Shown here piece after piece: positions 33,450-44,400 of a stretch of 64,000 nt of DNA (within the stretch, counting starts at the first letter, position 1; every line of letters begins with the position of its first letter). The notes beneath the pieces were generated by a model. The model was not told the DNA's origin, ran no database searches, and saw only the letters and a list, made by a program, of their open reading frames with translations. A program made the position numbers and the translations under genes. Source of the stretch: Diacronema lutheri (taxonomy: Eukaryota; Haptophyta; Pavlovophyceae; Pavlovales; Pavlovaceae); contig JAGTXO010000048.1 of assembly GCA_019448385.1 (NCBI GenBank), forward strand, positions 1 to 64,000. Direction: 5' to 3'.

Positions 33450-35853
33450 CGAGCGCCGCCGCCGCCGCCTCGCCACCGCTGACCGCGCGGAGCACCTCTT
33501 TGAAGACGACGCTGCGCGTCACGAGGTCCGGGCCGAGCGCAAAGCGGACGCGCGACGTGTGCCCGACGCGCGAAGCGGCCACGTGGAGCTGGCCGTGCGT
33601 GAAGCACGGCTCGGCGAGCCACACGCCCGCGCACCCGAGCGCTTGCCCCTGCGCCTCGTTACGCCGGCCGCACCGGGGAACTGGCGGCGCATCCGCACAA
33701 GCGCGAACGTGCCGTCGTCGGGCGAGTGGTGGTCGACACGCGCGACGAGCACGGTGCTGTCGCGCCCGGCGGCCGCGCCGGGGCGTGCGCACTCGAGCAG
33801 CCGGCCGCCGGCGCGCATGCCGCGCACGATCAGCCGCGTGCCGCCGCACAGCCCCTCGCCGGGCGAGAGGTTGCGCGGCAGCATCACCACCATCCCGGGC
33901 TTCAGGTCGAGGACGCGGTGCGGCATCTGCGCGTGCTCGAGCGAGTCGAGGAATTCGACCGACGCCAGCGCAATCTGCTTGCCCGCCCCGTCGTCGCGCC
34001 AGCTCGTCCGCCGACGCGCACCTCGCCGCCGCGCCCGGGAAGCGGCCGATCGCCAGCCAGTTGATCCGCGCCACGTCCGTCTGCTTGGCGCAGAGCACCG
34101 CGCGGTCGCACAGCGAGCCGTCGTCGGTCCAACACGTCGCGCCGTGGACAAAGTCGTCACGAGCTCCGTCGGGTAGGCCGAGCCCACGCGGATGGGGACG
34201 CCGCCGACGGCCTCGGGCAGCTGCACGGGATCGAGCGGGAATGCGCCGGGCATGGCCCCGGCCGCCGGCACCGCCGCGGGAACGGCGCCGTCGCCGGGGC
34301 TGCGCAGCAGCTCCGCCCACTCGCCCGCGCCGAGCGCGTCGCCCGTGTCGCGCGCCGCGCTCGAGGCGCGAACGTTCTCGACCAAGGCGTGCTGCCGATC
34401 GTGCTGCCACGGCGCCGAGTACTTGAGGCAGGAGCGCACGATCTGCGCGCGCGAGCCGCGCCGCACCACCGGCAAGCACTGGCGAAAGTCGCCGGCGAGC
34501 AGCAGCGTCTCGCCGCCGAAGCGCTCGTCGACGCCCGTCACGTCGCGCAAACACCGATCAGGCGAGTCGAGGTGGCACCGCGTCTGCATCGGCGCCTCGT
34601 CCCACACGACCAGCCGCCGCGGCGGCCAGGGAGCGCCCGCGCTCGGAGCGCGGCACGCCATTGAACGGCTTGCCCGTCGGAGTCGGCACCGCCGGGCACC
34701 TTGAAGGTCAAGTGGAAGGTGCGGCCGTCGGGCAGCAGCGTGGCGGCGACGCCCGAGGACGCGCCCACGACGACCGCGTGCCCATCCGCGCGCACGGCGG
34801 CGATAATGGCGCGCTCGACGAACGTCTTGCCCGTTCCGCCCGGCGCGTCGCAAAGATGCAGCCGGTTGCCCACGCCGCGCAGCGCCGATTTGACGACCGC
34901 GCCGTGGAGCGCGCACTGCTGGCCGCCCTCGGCCATCGCCGCGCGCGCCGCCGCCGCGCTCGCAGCCCGCTCGGCGCGATGGTAGCCCTGCGCGCGCGCG
35001 AGCTCGCGCCCGCCCGGCCCGGCCGGCGCGCGCGCCGTGCGCAGACCGGCCACCGCCGCGAGCGCCGCCGCGCGCTCGCGCTCGTCGGGCACGTACAGCC
35101 CCGTGGAGTCGAACGTGTCGGCCCAGGCGGGCACGCCGTACGAGGCGAAGGCGTCCGAGCCGGGCTGCGGCCGCTGCTCGGCGCGCTTCAGGAGCATGAC
35201 CCCGCACACGTTCCACTTGGTGCCAAACATCGAGCCCGTGAGCCCCGTGTAGACGCGGTCGAGCTGCGTGGCGATGGCGCAGACGTCCTCGTGCCGGATC
35301 TCGTCGACCGGTTCGCGCCGCGCGTCGACGAGCGGCACGACGCGCTCGGAGCCCGCCCACGTGAACGTGCGCGTCGACATGTTCAGCCGCGTGTGCGCGA
35401 GCGTGTCGTCCTCGTACTTGGGCTTGACGGCGGGCGAGAGCTTGCCGCGCACCTCCTCCTTCGAGAGGCCGCGCGTGTTGAGCAGCTCCTTCTGGCGCGC
35501 GTGCACCGTCTCGACGCGCTGATCGTCGATGGCGCGCAGGGCGCCAAAGTAGGCGTCCATCTGCGCGAGCGGCGCGCCTTCAATCGGCAGCTCCTTGTCG
35601 GTCACGCCGGCCGTGTACGCCGCCTTGTCGACGTCCGTCGGCCCGTACATGGTGCCAAAGTTGCCGTCGCCCGTGAGCTCGGGCCAGTCGACGACGCAGG
35701 GCGGCGAGACGAAGGCGAGCGCGCGGCGCGACGGCCCGTAGCTCAGCTTGTCGACCGTGCGCGCCTGCTCGCTCGGCTTGACCGGCCGCGTGCTCACGAT
35801 CTCGCAGTTGACGAGCGCCGCGTCGAAGGCGCGCAGGTCGATGGCGGCCATGG
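33450..35853 (-). pseudogene. PIF1-family helicase with an extra N-terminal domain, broken
   Basis: A minus-strand superfamily 1B helicase: Walker A DAPGGTGKTF near 34840, Walker B VVWDEAPMQT near 34600, GDFRQCLPVV near 34480, LKPGMVVMLPRNLS near 33890, then NEAQGQALG and HVAASRVGHTSRV near 33650-33560. Upstream, from the ATG at 35851 to about 35100, lies a domain with GDGNFGTMYGPTD and GLTGSMFGTKWNVCGVML. It resembles the single-stranded-DNA-binding proteins of large DNA viruses and related elements, but this is only a visual match. The gene is broken, with about five frame changes. PIF1 helicases are host genes and also parts of Helitrons and virus-like elements. With no HUH nuclease, capsid or polymerase nearby I cannot say which, so I treat it as an element fossil. 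Confidence 0.65.
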
Positions 35854-35959
35854 TCGTTGTGCGCGGGAGATCACGCTGCAGGCGGCTCCACAGTAGGTTC
35901 GAGAAAAAAAAAAGCTGGGCCAACGGTCAGTCGAGCGCCACAAGCAATCCTCGGGAGCC

Positions 35960-36326
35960 GGTGGCCCAACCCAACCCAACGATCTTCGTCGCCACCCTTC
36001 GCGCGTTTTCCGTTCGCGCCCAAGCAGACAATGAGACCACAATCTCGGTGCTGCTCGGCGCGATGATGGGCCTCAGCGGCTCGGTGGCGATCGTGCTCTA
36101 CGTGCGCGCGCGACGTCGCGAGGTGCAGCACGGGCGCGTGGCGACGCCGCGCATCATCCAGCGCCAGCTCGAGCTGCAGCTGCCGTGGGGCCGGCCGGAC
36201 GAGGCATCCGTCGCCTCGCGTGCCGAAACGCCGGGCGTCGAGGCCGCGTCGCGCTCGGTGCGCGACGCGGCGCCCGAGCCGGACCCGGACGAGGGCTACG
36301 TGCGCGTGGCGAGCGCGGCGTTCTGA
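35960..36326 (+). CDS. Small single-pass membrane protein, start uncertain
   Basis: The plus-strand frame ends at TGA 36326. After a possible 3' splice site (CAAGCAG at 36027) it reads an NETT glycosylation site, a membrane helix (ISVLLGAMMGLSGSVAIVLY), a basic stop-transfer patch RARRR, and a cytoplasmic tail of about 80 residues ending DEGYVRVASAAF. No family is recognised. It is head-to-head with the PIF1-like gene. The in-frame ATG codons upstream overlap that gene, so either there is an unseen first exon or the start is further left. Composition and the clean end argue for a real gene, perhaps host. Confidence 0.45.
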
Positions 36327-36409
36327 GGCGCGCACGACGTCGCCCAGCCAGAGCAGCCCGGGGCGGGGCGAGTCCGGCTGCGCGGAGGTCCGGCTCGAGC
36401 GGGCGGGCG

Positions 36410-36755
36410 CCATGCTCTGAGGCGCCGCCGCTTTCTAAAAGGGTGTAGGGTGTAGGGTGTAGGATGCAAAACAAGCCCTCCCCACATTTGGGCCCGACGT
36501 CATTCCTTCTTCGAAGCCGTGACGTTACTCACATACGAGTACTTTTACTTAGTGTAGGATGTATCTATTCTCTAAGTATTTGCATAGTGTAGGGTGTAGG
36601 ATAAGTACGGTTACGAAAGTCCTACAGGGAGTGAAGGAATGACGCTGTGACGAAAGAAGGAATGACGTCGGGCCCAGATGTGGGGAGGGCTTGTTTTGCA
36701 TCCTACACCCTACACCCTACACCCTTTTAGAAAGCGGCGGCGCCTCAGAGCATGG
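36410..36755. repeat. MITE-like palindromic element, copy 1
   Basis: Terminal inverted repeats of about 90 bases (GGCGCCGCCGCTTTCTAAAA, then three GTGTAGG-type units, then GCAAAACAAGCCCTCCCCAC and GGGCCCGACGTCATTCCTT) flank an AT-rich core of about 150 bases. The core composition is unlike the rest of the window. It has no coding capacity. It is a non-autonomous DNA-transposon-like element; superfamily unknown. Confidence 0.85.
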
Positions 36756-36960
36756 CGGCTCGACAGCATGGCGCCTATACAGCATGGCGTCGTCCAGCGT
36801 CACGCCGCGTCGTGGTCCTGCCGCTCCTCCGTGGCGCACGGATGGCGCTCCTCCGTGACGCAGCCGAACGACGTCGCGGCGTCACGGCCCGGGCGCAGTC
36901 GCCATCCTGGACGCCACGCTGGACGACGCCATGCTGTCGAGGCGCCATGCTGTCGAGCCG

Positions 36961-37293
36961 CCATGCTCCGAGGCGCCGCCGCTTTCTAAAAGGGTGTAGG
37001 GTGTAGGGTGTAGGATGCAAAACAAGCCCTCCCCACATTTGGGCCCGACGTCATTCCTTCTTTCGTCACAGCGTCATTCCTTCTCCCCCCTATGGGACTT
37101 TCGTAACCGTACTTATCCTACACCCTACACTATGCAAATACCTAGAGAATAGATACATCCTACACTAAGTAAAGGTACTCGTATGTGAGTAATGTCACGG
37201 CTTCGAAGAAGGAATGACGTCGGGCCCAAATGTGGGGAGGGCTTGTTTTGCATCCTACACCCTACACCCTACACCCTTTTAGAAAGCGGCGCC
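36961..37293. repeat. MITE-like palindromic element, copy 2 (inverted relative to copy 1)
   Basis: Same terminal repeats as copy 1. The core reads as the reverse complement of copy 1 with only a few differences, for example around 37085-37095. The spacer 36756-36960 is itself an inverted repeat (arms contain GCATGGCGGCTCGACAGCAT and its complement), so both copies and the spacer make one nested palindrome of about 0.9 kb. Confidence 0.85.
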
Positions 37294-37708
37294 GAAGGTG
37301 GGAGGATGCCACCCGTATGCGCGCGTTTGAACGTGCGCGGACGGCCGTTGGCTTCGCGCCCTTTCGCCCACGGTTTGCGCGCCAACGGACCAGTCCTCCG
37401 CGGGCGCCGCGCATCGTCTCAGGGGCGGTCGGTGTGGTACGCCGCGCGCATCGTCAGCGCCGCGGCGTCGAGCTCGGCGAGCGAGGGCGCGTACGTGACG
37501 CCGCTCAGCACCTCGTCCGCGCCCGCCCTCGTCGCGCTCGCCGCCTCCGCAGTGCGCGCAGGCGGCTTCGTGACGGCACGCGAGGCCACGCCGCGCGCCG
37601 CAGGTGCCTTCGCGCGCTGCATCGTCTGTCTGCCGGTCCGACGCGCTCTGCTCTGAACGAACGGACGGCACGCCCGACGAGATCTCGTCGCGTGCACGCT
37701 CGCACAGC

Positions 37709-38541
37709 ATGTACCCCCAGAACGTCTCCGAGCTGCTGCCCGACGAGATCTTCGGCGACGAGCTGCTCGTCGACCGGCACTACCGCGTGCGCATCCTTCA
37801 GCGCGTCGCCCGCCGCCGCGATGCGGCCGAGGCCAACTTTTGGCTCGACGGCGGGCCCGCCGACTCGGTCGTCGGCGCGTGCATGTGCGGCCGAATCTAC
37901 GCGCTCAAGTGCATGGGCCGGCTCGTCCGCGGCGCCCGGATCCTCGCGCTGCTGCGCAAAAATGTGGCGCTCGCCATGTGCCGCGCACACCTCATGGGCC
38001 ACATGCTCCAGCGCATCGTCGGCGACAGCGGCGTCGCGCGGCTGCTGCAGCTGGTTGCAGCTCGTTCGCGAGGATCACGACACGCTCAACGCCGAGCACC
38101 AGGCCTTGGAAGCACAGCATGACACCGGCCAAGTCATGCGACGGCATGTGCGCGCGCGCCGACGCGCTCTCCAAGGACCTCGCACGGGCGCACGAGCACG
38201 CTCACAAGCTCGATGGCTATCTGGTGTGGTGCAGCGAGCGCCTCGGTGAGAGTGACTCTTTCAACGGAGCGCTCGAGAACCTGAACACGCGGTGCAGCAT
38301 GAGATGTGCTGGCTCCACGCCGAGATGTCGTCGCTCGTTGCGAGTTCGCCCGAGGCTTACGCGAACGACAGCGAGGCCACCGACTTCAAGGACCACGGCG
38401 TGTGCGTCGAGTTCGATGTCTTCAACCGCGACGGGGTCGAGGGCGCGCCCGTGCCCGCGACCGCGCCCACGAAGGCAGAGCCGGGCATCGAGTCCGAGTG
38501 CATCGCGCCCGCACAGGCAGAGCCGGGCAGCGAGTCCGAAG

Positions 38542-38574
<33 letters not shown>

Positions 38575-38710
38575 GGCAGAGCCGCGCACCGAGCCCAAGT
38601 GAGCCAACGTGCCGCCGAACTCGCCCAAGCTCTCGTCGGTCGACAGTCAGGCCACCGAGTACAAGACCTCCTACGCGAACTCACGTGCTCGCCACCTGCA
38701 ACGCCTCGAG
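37709..38710 (+). CDS. Unrecognised coiled-coil protein, frame-broken
   Basis: From ATG 37709 the text is protein-like: LLPDEIFGDELLVDRHYRVR, MCGRIYALKCMGRLVRGARI, LMGHMLQRIVGDSGVARLLQ. After about 38050 the coding signal moves to other frames: REDHDTLNAEHQALEAQHD, ALSKDLARAHEHAHKLDGYL, EMSSLVASSPEAYANDSEAT, and a Glu/Pro/Ser-rich tail with AEPGSESE repeats to about 38600. The middle is heptad-like, suggesting a coiled coil. I do not recognise a family. Three or more frame changes or undetected introns interrupt it. It lies directly beside the palindromic repeats and may be a decaying gene. Confidence 0.4.
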
Positions 38711-39331
38711 TTTACGCACGCGTTCGAGTCTGTGCAGGCCGAGGTCGCTTAGCCAAAGCGCGCCAAGGTTCCGGCCACCGGCGCATCCAGCCGCTGGCTG
38801 CGCAACACGGCGGTGCGCAACACCCGCAGCTCGGCCAACGGCAAGTAGCGCGCCGGCGCAGCGCACGGTATGCCGCGGCGAGCTCAGTCGCGAAGAGTGT
38901 CCGACTGGCCGCGCCCTCCACGGGGTGCACGCGCACTCGGCGCGGTCCGGTCAGTCAGGGGGCCTCAGCTTGCGCGATGCCAGTTGCGAGCCCCCCCGGA
39001 ATCCGCCATTCTATTCTACTAGGCGTAAATCACCCAAGCCCTTCCGGTCGCCCGCATTCCGGGGTCGGACCCTCCGTCGGCCCGGCTCGGGCCCTCCGTC
39101 CGCCGCGCCCGCTCGACCCCGAATTCTACTCCAAATCGGCCGGTCAGGAGGGTGTCTCGGTCCTAGGCTCGTCATAAGCCTCGCCCCGACCCCTCGAGCG
39201 CTCATTGGCTGGCTTTTAACCCTTGATTGTACGACCCGGGTCGTACTCTCAGCCTTACACTGGCCGGACCAGCCCGGACCGCGCCGTATATAGCTACGGT
39301 TTCTTAATGCCCGCGATTACCTGTACACGGC
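38711..39331. other. Intergenic, with a perfect palindrome and a TATA-like site
   Basis: No gene seen. The sequence has lower GC than its surroundings from about 39000. GTACGACCCGGGTCGTAC at 39228-39245 is a perfect 18-base palindrome. CCGTATATAGCTACGG near 39284 contains TATATA within short inverted arms. This is downstream of the LRR gene, so a promoter there would serve something plus-strand that I cannot see. Confidence 0.45.
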
Positions 39332-40345
39332 CTACTGCGCTCTCCCCTCGCTCGCAGCGCGCCCGACCTGCGCCGGCCAGTCGGGCGCGAGCGGAATCGC
39401 GTCGACCTGCCGGAGTGAGAGGGGCGCGACCCTCAGCAAGTCAGCGCCGTACGTGGGTGAGGCCGCGAGCGGGTTGCCCTCGAGATAGAGCGTCTGCAGC
39501 GATCGGCTGCTCGCGACGTGCGCCACCGACTGCATCGTGCCGATCCGGTTGTCGTTGAGCCAGAGATCCTCCAGGCACGGCCAGTGCGAGAGCGCGCTCA
39601 GCTCAACGATGGCGTTGCCCGCGAGGTCGAGCACGCGAAGCCGCGCGAGCGAACTCGGCAGGTCGGCAAAGGTGCGCAGGCCGTTGTGCGCGACGTAGAG
39701 TTCCTCAAGCGCGAGCAAGCCGTCGAGCCCGTCGAGCGCCTCGAGCCGATTGCTCGAGAGCCCGAGGACGGTGAGGCGGGAGAGGGCGTCGAGCGCGGGC
39801 AGTGCGCGCAGCTTGTTTCGCCCGAGATGCAGCTCGCGCAGCTCGGGCAGGTGCGAGAGGTCGGGCAGCTCGCGGATGCGGTTAGATCCGAGCTCGAGCG
39901 TGCGCAGCTGCGCGAGCCCGTCGAGCCCCTCGACGTGCTCGATCTTGTTCTGCGGCGCGAAGAGGCGCTCGAGCGCGTGCAGCCGCTGGCCGGCGAGCGG
40001 CGCGAGGGAGCGGATCTGGTTGAACGAGAGGTCGAGGGAGCGCAGGTGGCGCAGCGCCTCGAGCCCGCGAATCTCGCTAATCTCGTTCTCGTACAAGTCG
40101 AGCTCGCGCAGCGACGTGCACCCCTCCAGCCCGCCGATCTCGCCGATCGCGTTGGCGCGAAGCACGAGCACCTCGAGCCGGCCGAGGCCGTCAAGCCGCT
40201 CGATGCGCGTGAGCCGGTTGTACCCGAGGTGGAGCTCACGCAGCGCCGCGGGAAGCTCGATCTCCGCGCCGATCGCGCCGAGCGCCTCGCCCGTCCGGTC
40301 GACCACCTCGCTGGCGGTCGCGACTTCCCCGAGACCGTCCGCCAT
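39332..40345 (-). CDS. SDS22-like leucine-rich-repeat protein (PPP1R7 type)
   Basis: 337 residues, no intron. About eleven 22-residue LRRs of the SDS22 class run from residue 30 to the C-terminus (LRELHLGYNRLTRIERLDGL, SLRELDLYENEISEIRGLEA and so on), with the end cap LQTLYLEGNPLAASPTYGAD typical of LRRcap. SDS22/PPP1R7 proteins bind protein phosphatase 1 in the nucleus and cytoplasm; related LRR proteins also serve cilia. The frame runs open to 40516, but the ATG at 40345 (MADGLGEVATASEV) is preferred because the upstream part crosses a foldback repeat and has no LRR sequence. Confidence 0.85.
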   Translation of the reverse strand: MADGLGEVATASEVVDRTGEALGAIGAEIELPAALRELHLGYNRLTRIERLDGLGRLEVLVLRANAIGEIGGLEGCTSLRELDLYENEISEIRGLEALRHLRSLDLSFNQIRSLAPLAGQRLHALERLFAPQNKIEHVEGLDGLAQLRTLELGSNRIRELPDLSHLPELRELHLGRNKLRALPALDALSRLTVLGLSSNRLEALDGLDGLLALEELYVAHNGLRTFADLPSSLARLRVLDLAGNAIVELSALSHWPCLEDLWLNDNRIGTMQSVAHVASSRSLQTLYLEGNPLAASPTYGADLLRVAPLSLRQVDAIPLAPDWPAQVGRAASEGRAQ

Positions 40346-40399
40346 CGAAGCTCGCTCTGCTGAAGATCTTCCTTCGGCCGGCCACTCTGGCCACTGCGC

Positions 40400-40498
40400 G
40401 TCCACCGCGGTGGACAGCCCAACGGAGTTCGAGTGGGACTGTCCACCGCGACCATTTTCGTAAATGGTCGTCGTCGCAACCATTCGAACTCCGTTCGG
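40400..40498. repeat. Compact foldback repeat between the LRR and Lon genes
   Basis: GTCCACCGCGGTGGAC (40400-40415) is a perfect palindrome. Arms at 40418-40436 and 40480-40498 match at 17 of 19 bases, and between them CGACCATTT / AAATGGTCG (40449-40470) forms a perfect hairpin with a 4-base loop. It lies 55 bases upstream of the LRR start and 45 bases downstream of the Lon stop, so it could act as a promoter element, an end-of-transcript structure or a small mobile remnant. Confidence 0.8.
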
Positions 40499-40543
40499 CA
40501 TGCGCGTCGGTCGCACGGGCGGCCCGCGGCCCCCCTTCGGCCT

Positions 40544-41384
40544 TCACGGCGCGCCCGCGATGGGCGGGACGCTCACACCGCGCTCGGGCGGCACGATGGG
40601 CAGCTCGAACGGCGCGCGCTCGCCGATGCCGAGCGGCGCCGGCGGCGCGCCGGCGCCGTCGCCGTCGCCGTCGTCGCGCGCGCGCGGCGCGCCGTGCGGC
40701 TCGCCGGCGTCCGGCTCACCCGCGCCGCGCGCGTCGCAGAGCGCGTTCGCGAGCACGGCCGTGACGTTGCTCGCGAAGACAAACTCGATGTCGGCGGTCA
40801 CATTGGCGGGCAGCTCGGCGAGGTCCTTGCGGTTGCGCTCGGGCAGTATGATGCGGCGTAGGCCGGCGCGGTGTGCGGAGATCACCTTCTCGCGGATGCC
40901 GCCGACGGGGAGCACGAGGCCGCGCAGCGTCACCTCGCCCGTCATCGCCGTGTCCGAGCGGCACAGCCGCCCAGTGAGGAGCGAGACGAGCGCACAGACG
41001 ATTGTGACACCCGCTGAAGGGCCGTCCTTTGGCGTCGCGCCCGCGGGAAAGTGAAGGTGCACGTCTGTCCGGTTGAGCACGTCCTCCGCGGCGCTATCCA
41101 CGAGCTTGAGATCGAGCGCGTGCGCGCGCAGCCACGAGAGCGCCTGGTGTAGAGTGTGGGTGTTAGGGTTAGGGTTAGGGTTAGGGTTACGCAGCCACGA
41201 GAGCGCCTGGTGTAGGGTGTGGGTGTGGGTGTGGGTGTTAGGGTTACGCAGCCACGAGAGCGCCTGGTGTAGGGTGTGGGTGTGGGTGTGGATGTTAGGG
41301 TTAGGGTTACGCAGCCACGAGAGCGCATGGTGTAGGGTGTGGGTGTGGGTGTGGGTGTTAGGGTTAGGGTTATGTCGCGCGCGC

Positions 41385-41423
<39 letters not shown>

Positions 41424-44400
41424 CAGCGGCGGCGGCGACGGCGGCGGCGGCGGTGGCGGCGGCGATGGTGGAGGGCCCCGCGTGCACCGCGCGGACGGAA
41501 TTCGCGCGGCGCAGCGCAGCGCGGCGCGCACGCGCGCGCGCGCGCGCGCGTACCGCCGTGGCGGACTCGCGCATGACCTCGCCAATGCGCCCCGTGAGCA
41601 CGACCTTGCCCGTGCCCGCATTCTTGCTCGCCTCAATGAAGAGCAGATCGCCGCCCACCGCCGTGTACGCCATGCCGATGGCGACGCCCGGCAAGCTGAG
41701 GCGCTCCGCGGCCTCGGGTTCGTACTTGGCAGGGCCGAGGATCTCGCGCACGCGCTCGGCGTTGAGCACGGCGGGCGCGCGGACCGGCCGGTCGGCCGGC
41801 GCCGACGTCGCGCGCGCCCGCTCGGCATGCAGCTGCGGCTTGGCGCGGCGCGCGGCGCGCGGCGCGCGCGCAGGCAGCCGCAGCGCACTGCCGTCGTCCG
41901 CACCGCCGGCCGCAGGGTCGGCGGTGGCGACGGCGGTGGCGGCGGCGGCCGGCACCGCGGCCGGCTGCTGCGCCACCTCGGCCGCGCGCGGCTGGCGCGC
42001 GGCCGCCTCCTCGAGCTCCTCGGCGACCTCGGCGGCGACGGCGCGGCAGAGCGCGGCGAGCATGCGCTCGAGCTCGCGCACGCCGGCCTCGCGCGTGTAG
42101 CGCGCGGCGACGTGCTCGATCAGCTCGTCGCTCAGCTGCAGCTCCGCGTCGCGCAGCCCGTGCCTCGCAATCTGCTTGGGAAGGAGGTGGTTGCGCGCGA
42201 TGCGCACCTTGTCGTCCGTCGAGTAGCCGCTCAATTCGACGAGCTCAAGGCGGTCGAGCAGCGGGCGAGCGATGCCGTCCGCGTCGTTGGCGGTGGCAAT
42301 GAAGAGCACACGCGACAGGTTGAACGGCACGTTTAAAAAGTGGTCGCGGAAGGCGCCATTCTGCTCCGGGTCGAGGACCTCGAGGAGGGCAGACGACGGG
42401 TCGCCGTGCAGCGAGCGCGTGCCGAGCTTGTCGATCTCGTCGAGCAGGATGACGGGGTCGGCGGTGCCCGCCTTGCGGATCGCCTGCATGAGCAGCCCGG
42501 GCAGCGCGCCTACGTATGTCCTCCGGTGGCCGCGCACCTCCGACTCCGAGTGGACGCCGCCGAGAGATATGCGCTCGTATTTGCGACCGAGCGACGCCGC
42601 GACAGACTGGCCCAACGACGTCTTGCCCACGCCCGGCGGGCCCAGCAGGCAGAGGATCGTGCCGCGCGACGTCTGCGTCAGCTTCGTCGTGGCCAAGTAC
42701 TCGACAATCCGCCTCTTCACCTTTGGCAGCCCGCAATGCTCCGCCTCGAGCTGCGCGCGCGCGCGCGCAAGGGATATCGTCCCACCGGACGCGCCGCCTC
42801 CGCCCGACGTCGCCGGCGCGCCGGCGCGCGGCTCGGTGGCGGGCGCGGCGGCGTCGGGCTCAACGGCCGCGCTGCCCTCCGCCTCCGCTACTCCGCCCCA
42901 CGGCATCTCCGCGAGCCACTCGAGGTAATCGAAGGTGGTCGAGTAGTCGGAGTGCATCGGCGGCATCCGCTTGAGACGACGCAGCTCGCGCGTCGCGACC
43001 TCGCGCGCCTCGGGCGAGAGCGGCGCGCGATGCAGGCGGCCCTGCAGCAGCGCGAGCTCCGTCTCGGGCTCGTCCGCGCCCGCGCCGCCGCCAATGCCCA
43101 CCGCGCTCCCGTTGGCGCCCGCGGGCCCACCCGCGCCAAGGCCCGCGAAGCCCAGCTGCAAAAGCGCGGGAAGCGACGCGAGGTCGACCGCGCCAATCGG
43201 CACCGCGCCGGGCGGCGCGCGGCCAAAGACGAGCCGGAAATTCGGCGGCAGTCCGGGCACTGGGATGCCCGGCACGCCGCGCGGCGGCACCGTCGACTCG
43301 TTGCCTACGGGCGCACCGCCGCCGCCGGCCGTCGAGCCGTTCAGTGCAAGCGGGCTGACACCAAAACGCGATGGCAGCGCGGCGCCGGGCGGCCGCGCGC
43401 CACCGAGGCGCATCACGCCGTCGAGCACGGACGCGAGCAGCGCGCGCAGCACGACTTCCGCCGGCACGCCGTCGAGCGCGTGCGGCCGCGCGTCGTCAAC
43501 GCCGCCGCCGCCGCCGCCGGCGGCGCGCTGCGACGGCCGCACGGAGCGCGCGCCGTGCTCCGGCTCGTCGCGCTCGTCGTCGTCGTCATCGTCCTCATCC
43601 TCCTCGCACGCCTCCTCATCCTCCTCCACCTCGCCCAAGACCTCGTCGTCGAGCACGCCCTCGGCCAGCTCGCTGTGCCTCCAGCGAACGTTGGCGCGCG
43701 CGCGCCGCGCGCGCGCGCGCAGCGGCGCGCCGCGCCGCGCGCCGGCGGCCGTGCCGTCGGTGCCGGTGGCGCTCTGCGTGGCGCGCGCGGCCTCGTGCGC
43801 GAGCGCGCGCTCGAGCCCGTCGACGAGCGCCTCCTCGAGCTGCAGCAGCAGCGCATGGTCGACGACGGGCATCGCCAGGTACGCCCCTGAGCCGTCGGGC
43901 GCGTCAAGTGCGCCGACGAAGCCGAGCGCGCGCATCGCCTCGAGGGCGCGCGGCACGGCGCCAACGGTGGCGTGGAAGCGGCTCGAGAGCGGCACGAGCC
44001 GGTGCTGTGTCTCCCACGGCCGCGCCTTCACCGCGCGCACGTAGCGCAACATCGCGCGCATCGCGCGTGGCGCGGCCGGCTCGGTGCGAATCGCGCCGAG
44101 CACCGCACGGAGCGCGCGCACATTGCCCAGCCGCGAGACGAGCGTCGCGGACTGAATGAAGCGCTCGGGCACGTCGCCGTCCGGCAAGCGCAGACGCGCG
44201 CGCAGCTCGGCGTCCACCTCCGCCAGCTGCGCCCTGCTCGCGGTCGGCATGAAGAGGAAGGGCGTGCCGTCGTGCGACTGGTGGCTGCCGTTGAAGCCGG
44301 CGGCCATCATCGCCTCGACGCCACGCGCGGAGCTGCCGACGCACGTGGTGAACGTGGGCGAGAGCAGCGAGACGAGGCGCCGCTCCGGGTCCGACGGCGC

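Noticed and set aside
32010-34554. Long open frames on both strands around the helicase and hairpins
   Set aside because: At this GC content stops are rare, and the Arg/Ala/Pro-only text has no family signal; they are shadows of the true frames.
33450-35853. Helitron assignment for the helicase
   Set aside because: No HUH Rep motif, no Helitron-type end and no terminal TC/CTRR pair seen; PIF1 helicases also occur as host and virus-like genes.
41161-41390. TTAGGG repeats as a chromosome end
   Set aside because: Only short runs, mixed with exon copies and lying inside an intron of an intact gene with genes on both sides; interstitial, not terminal.
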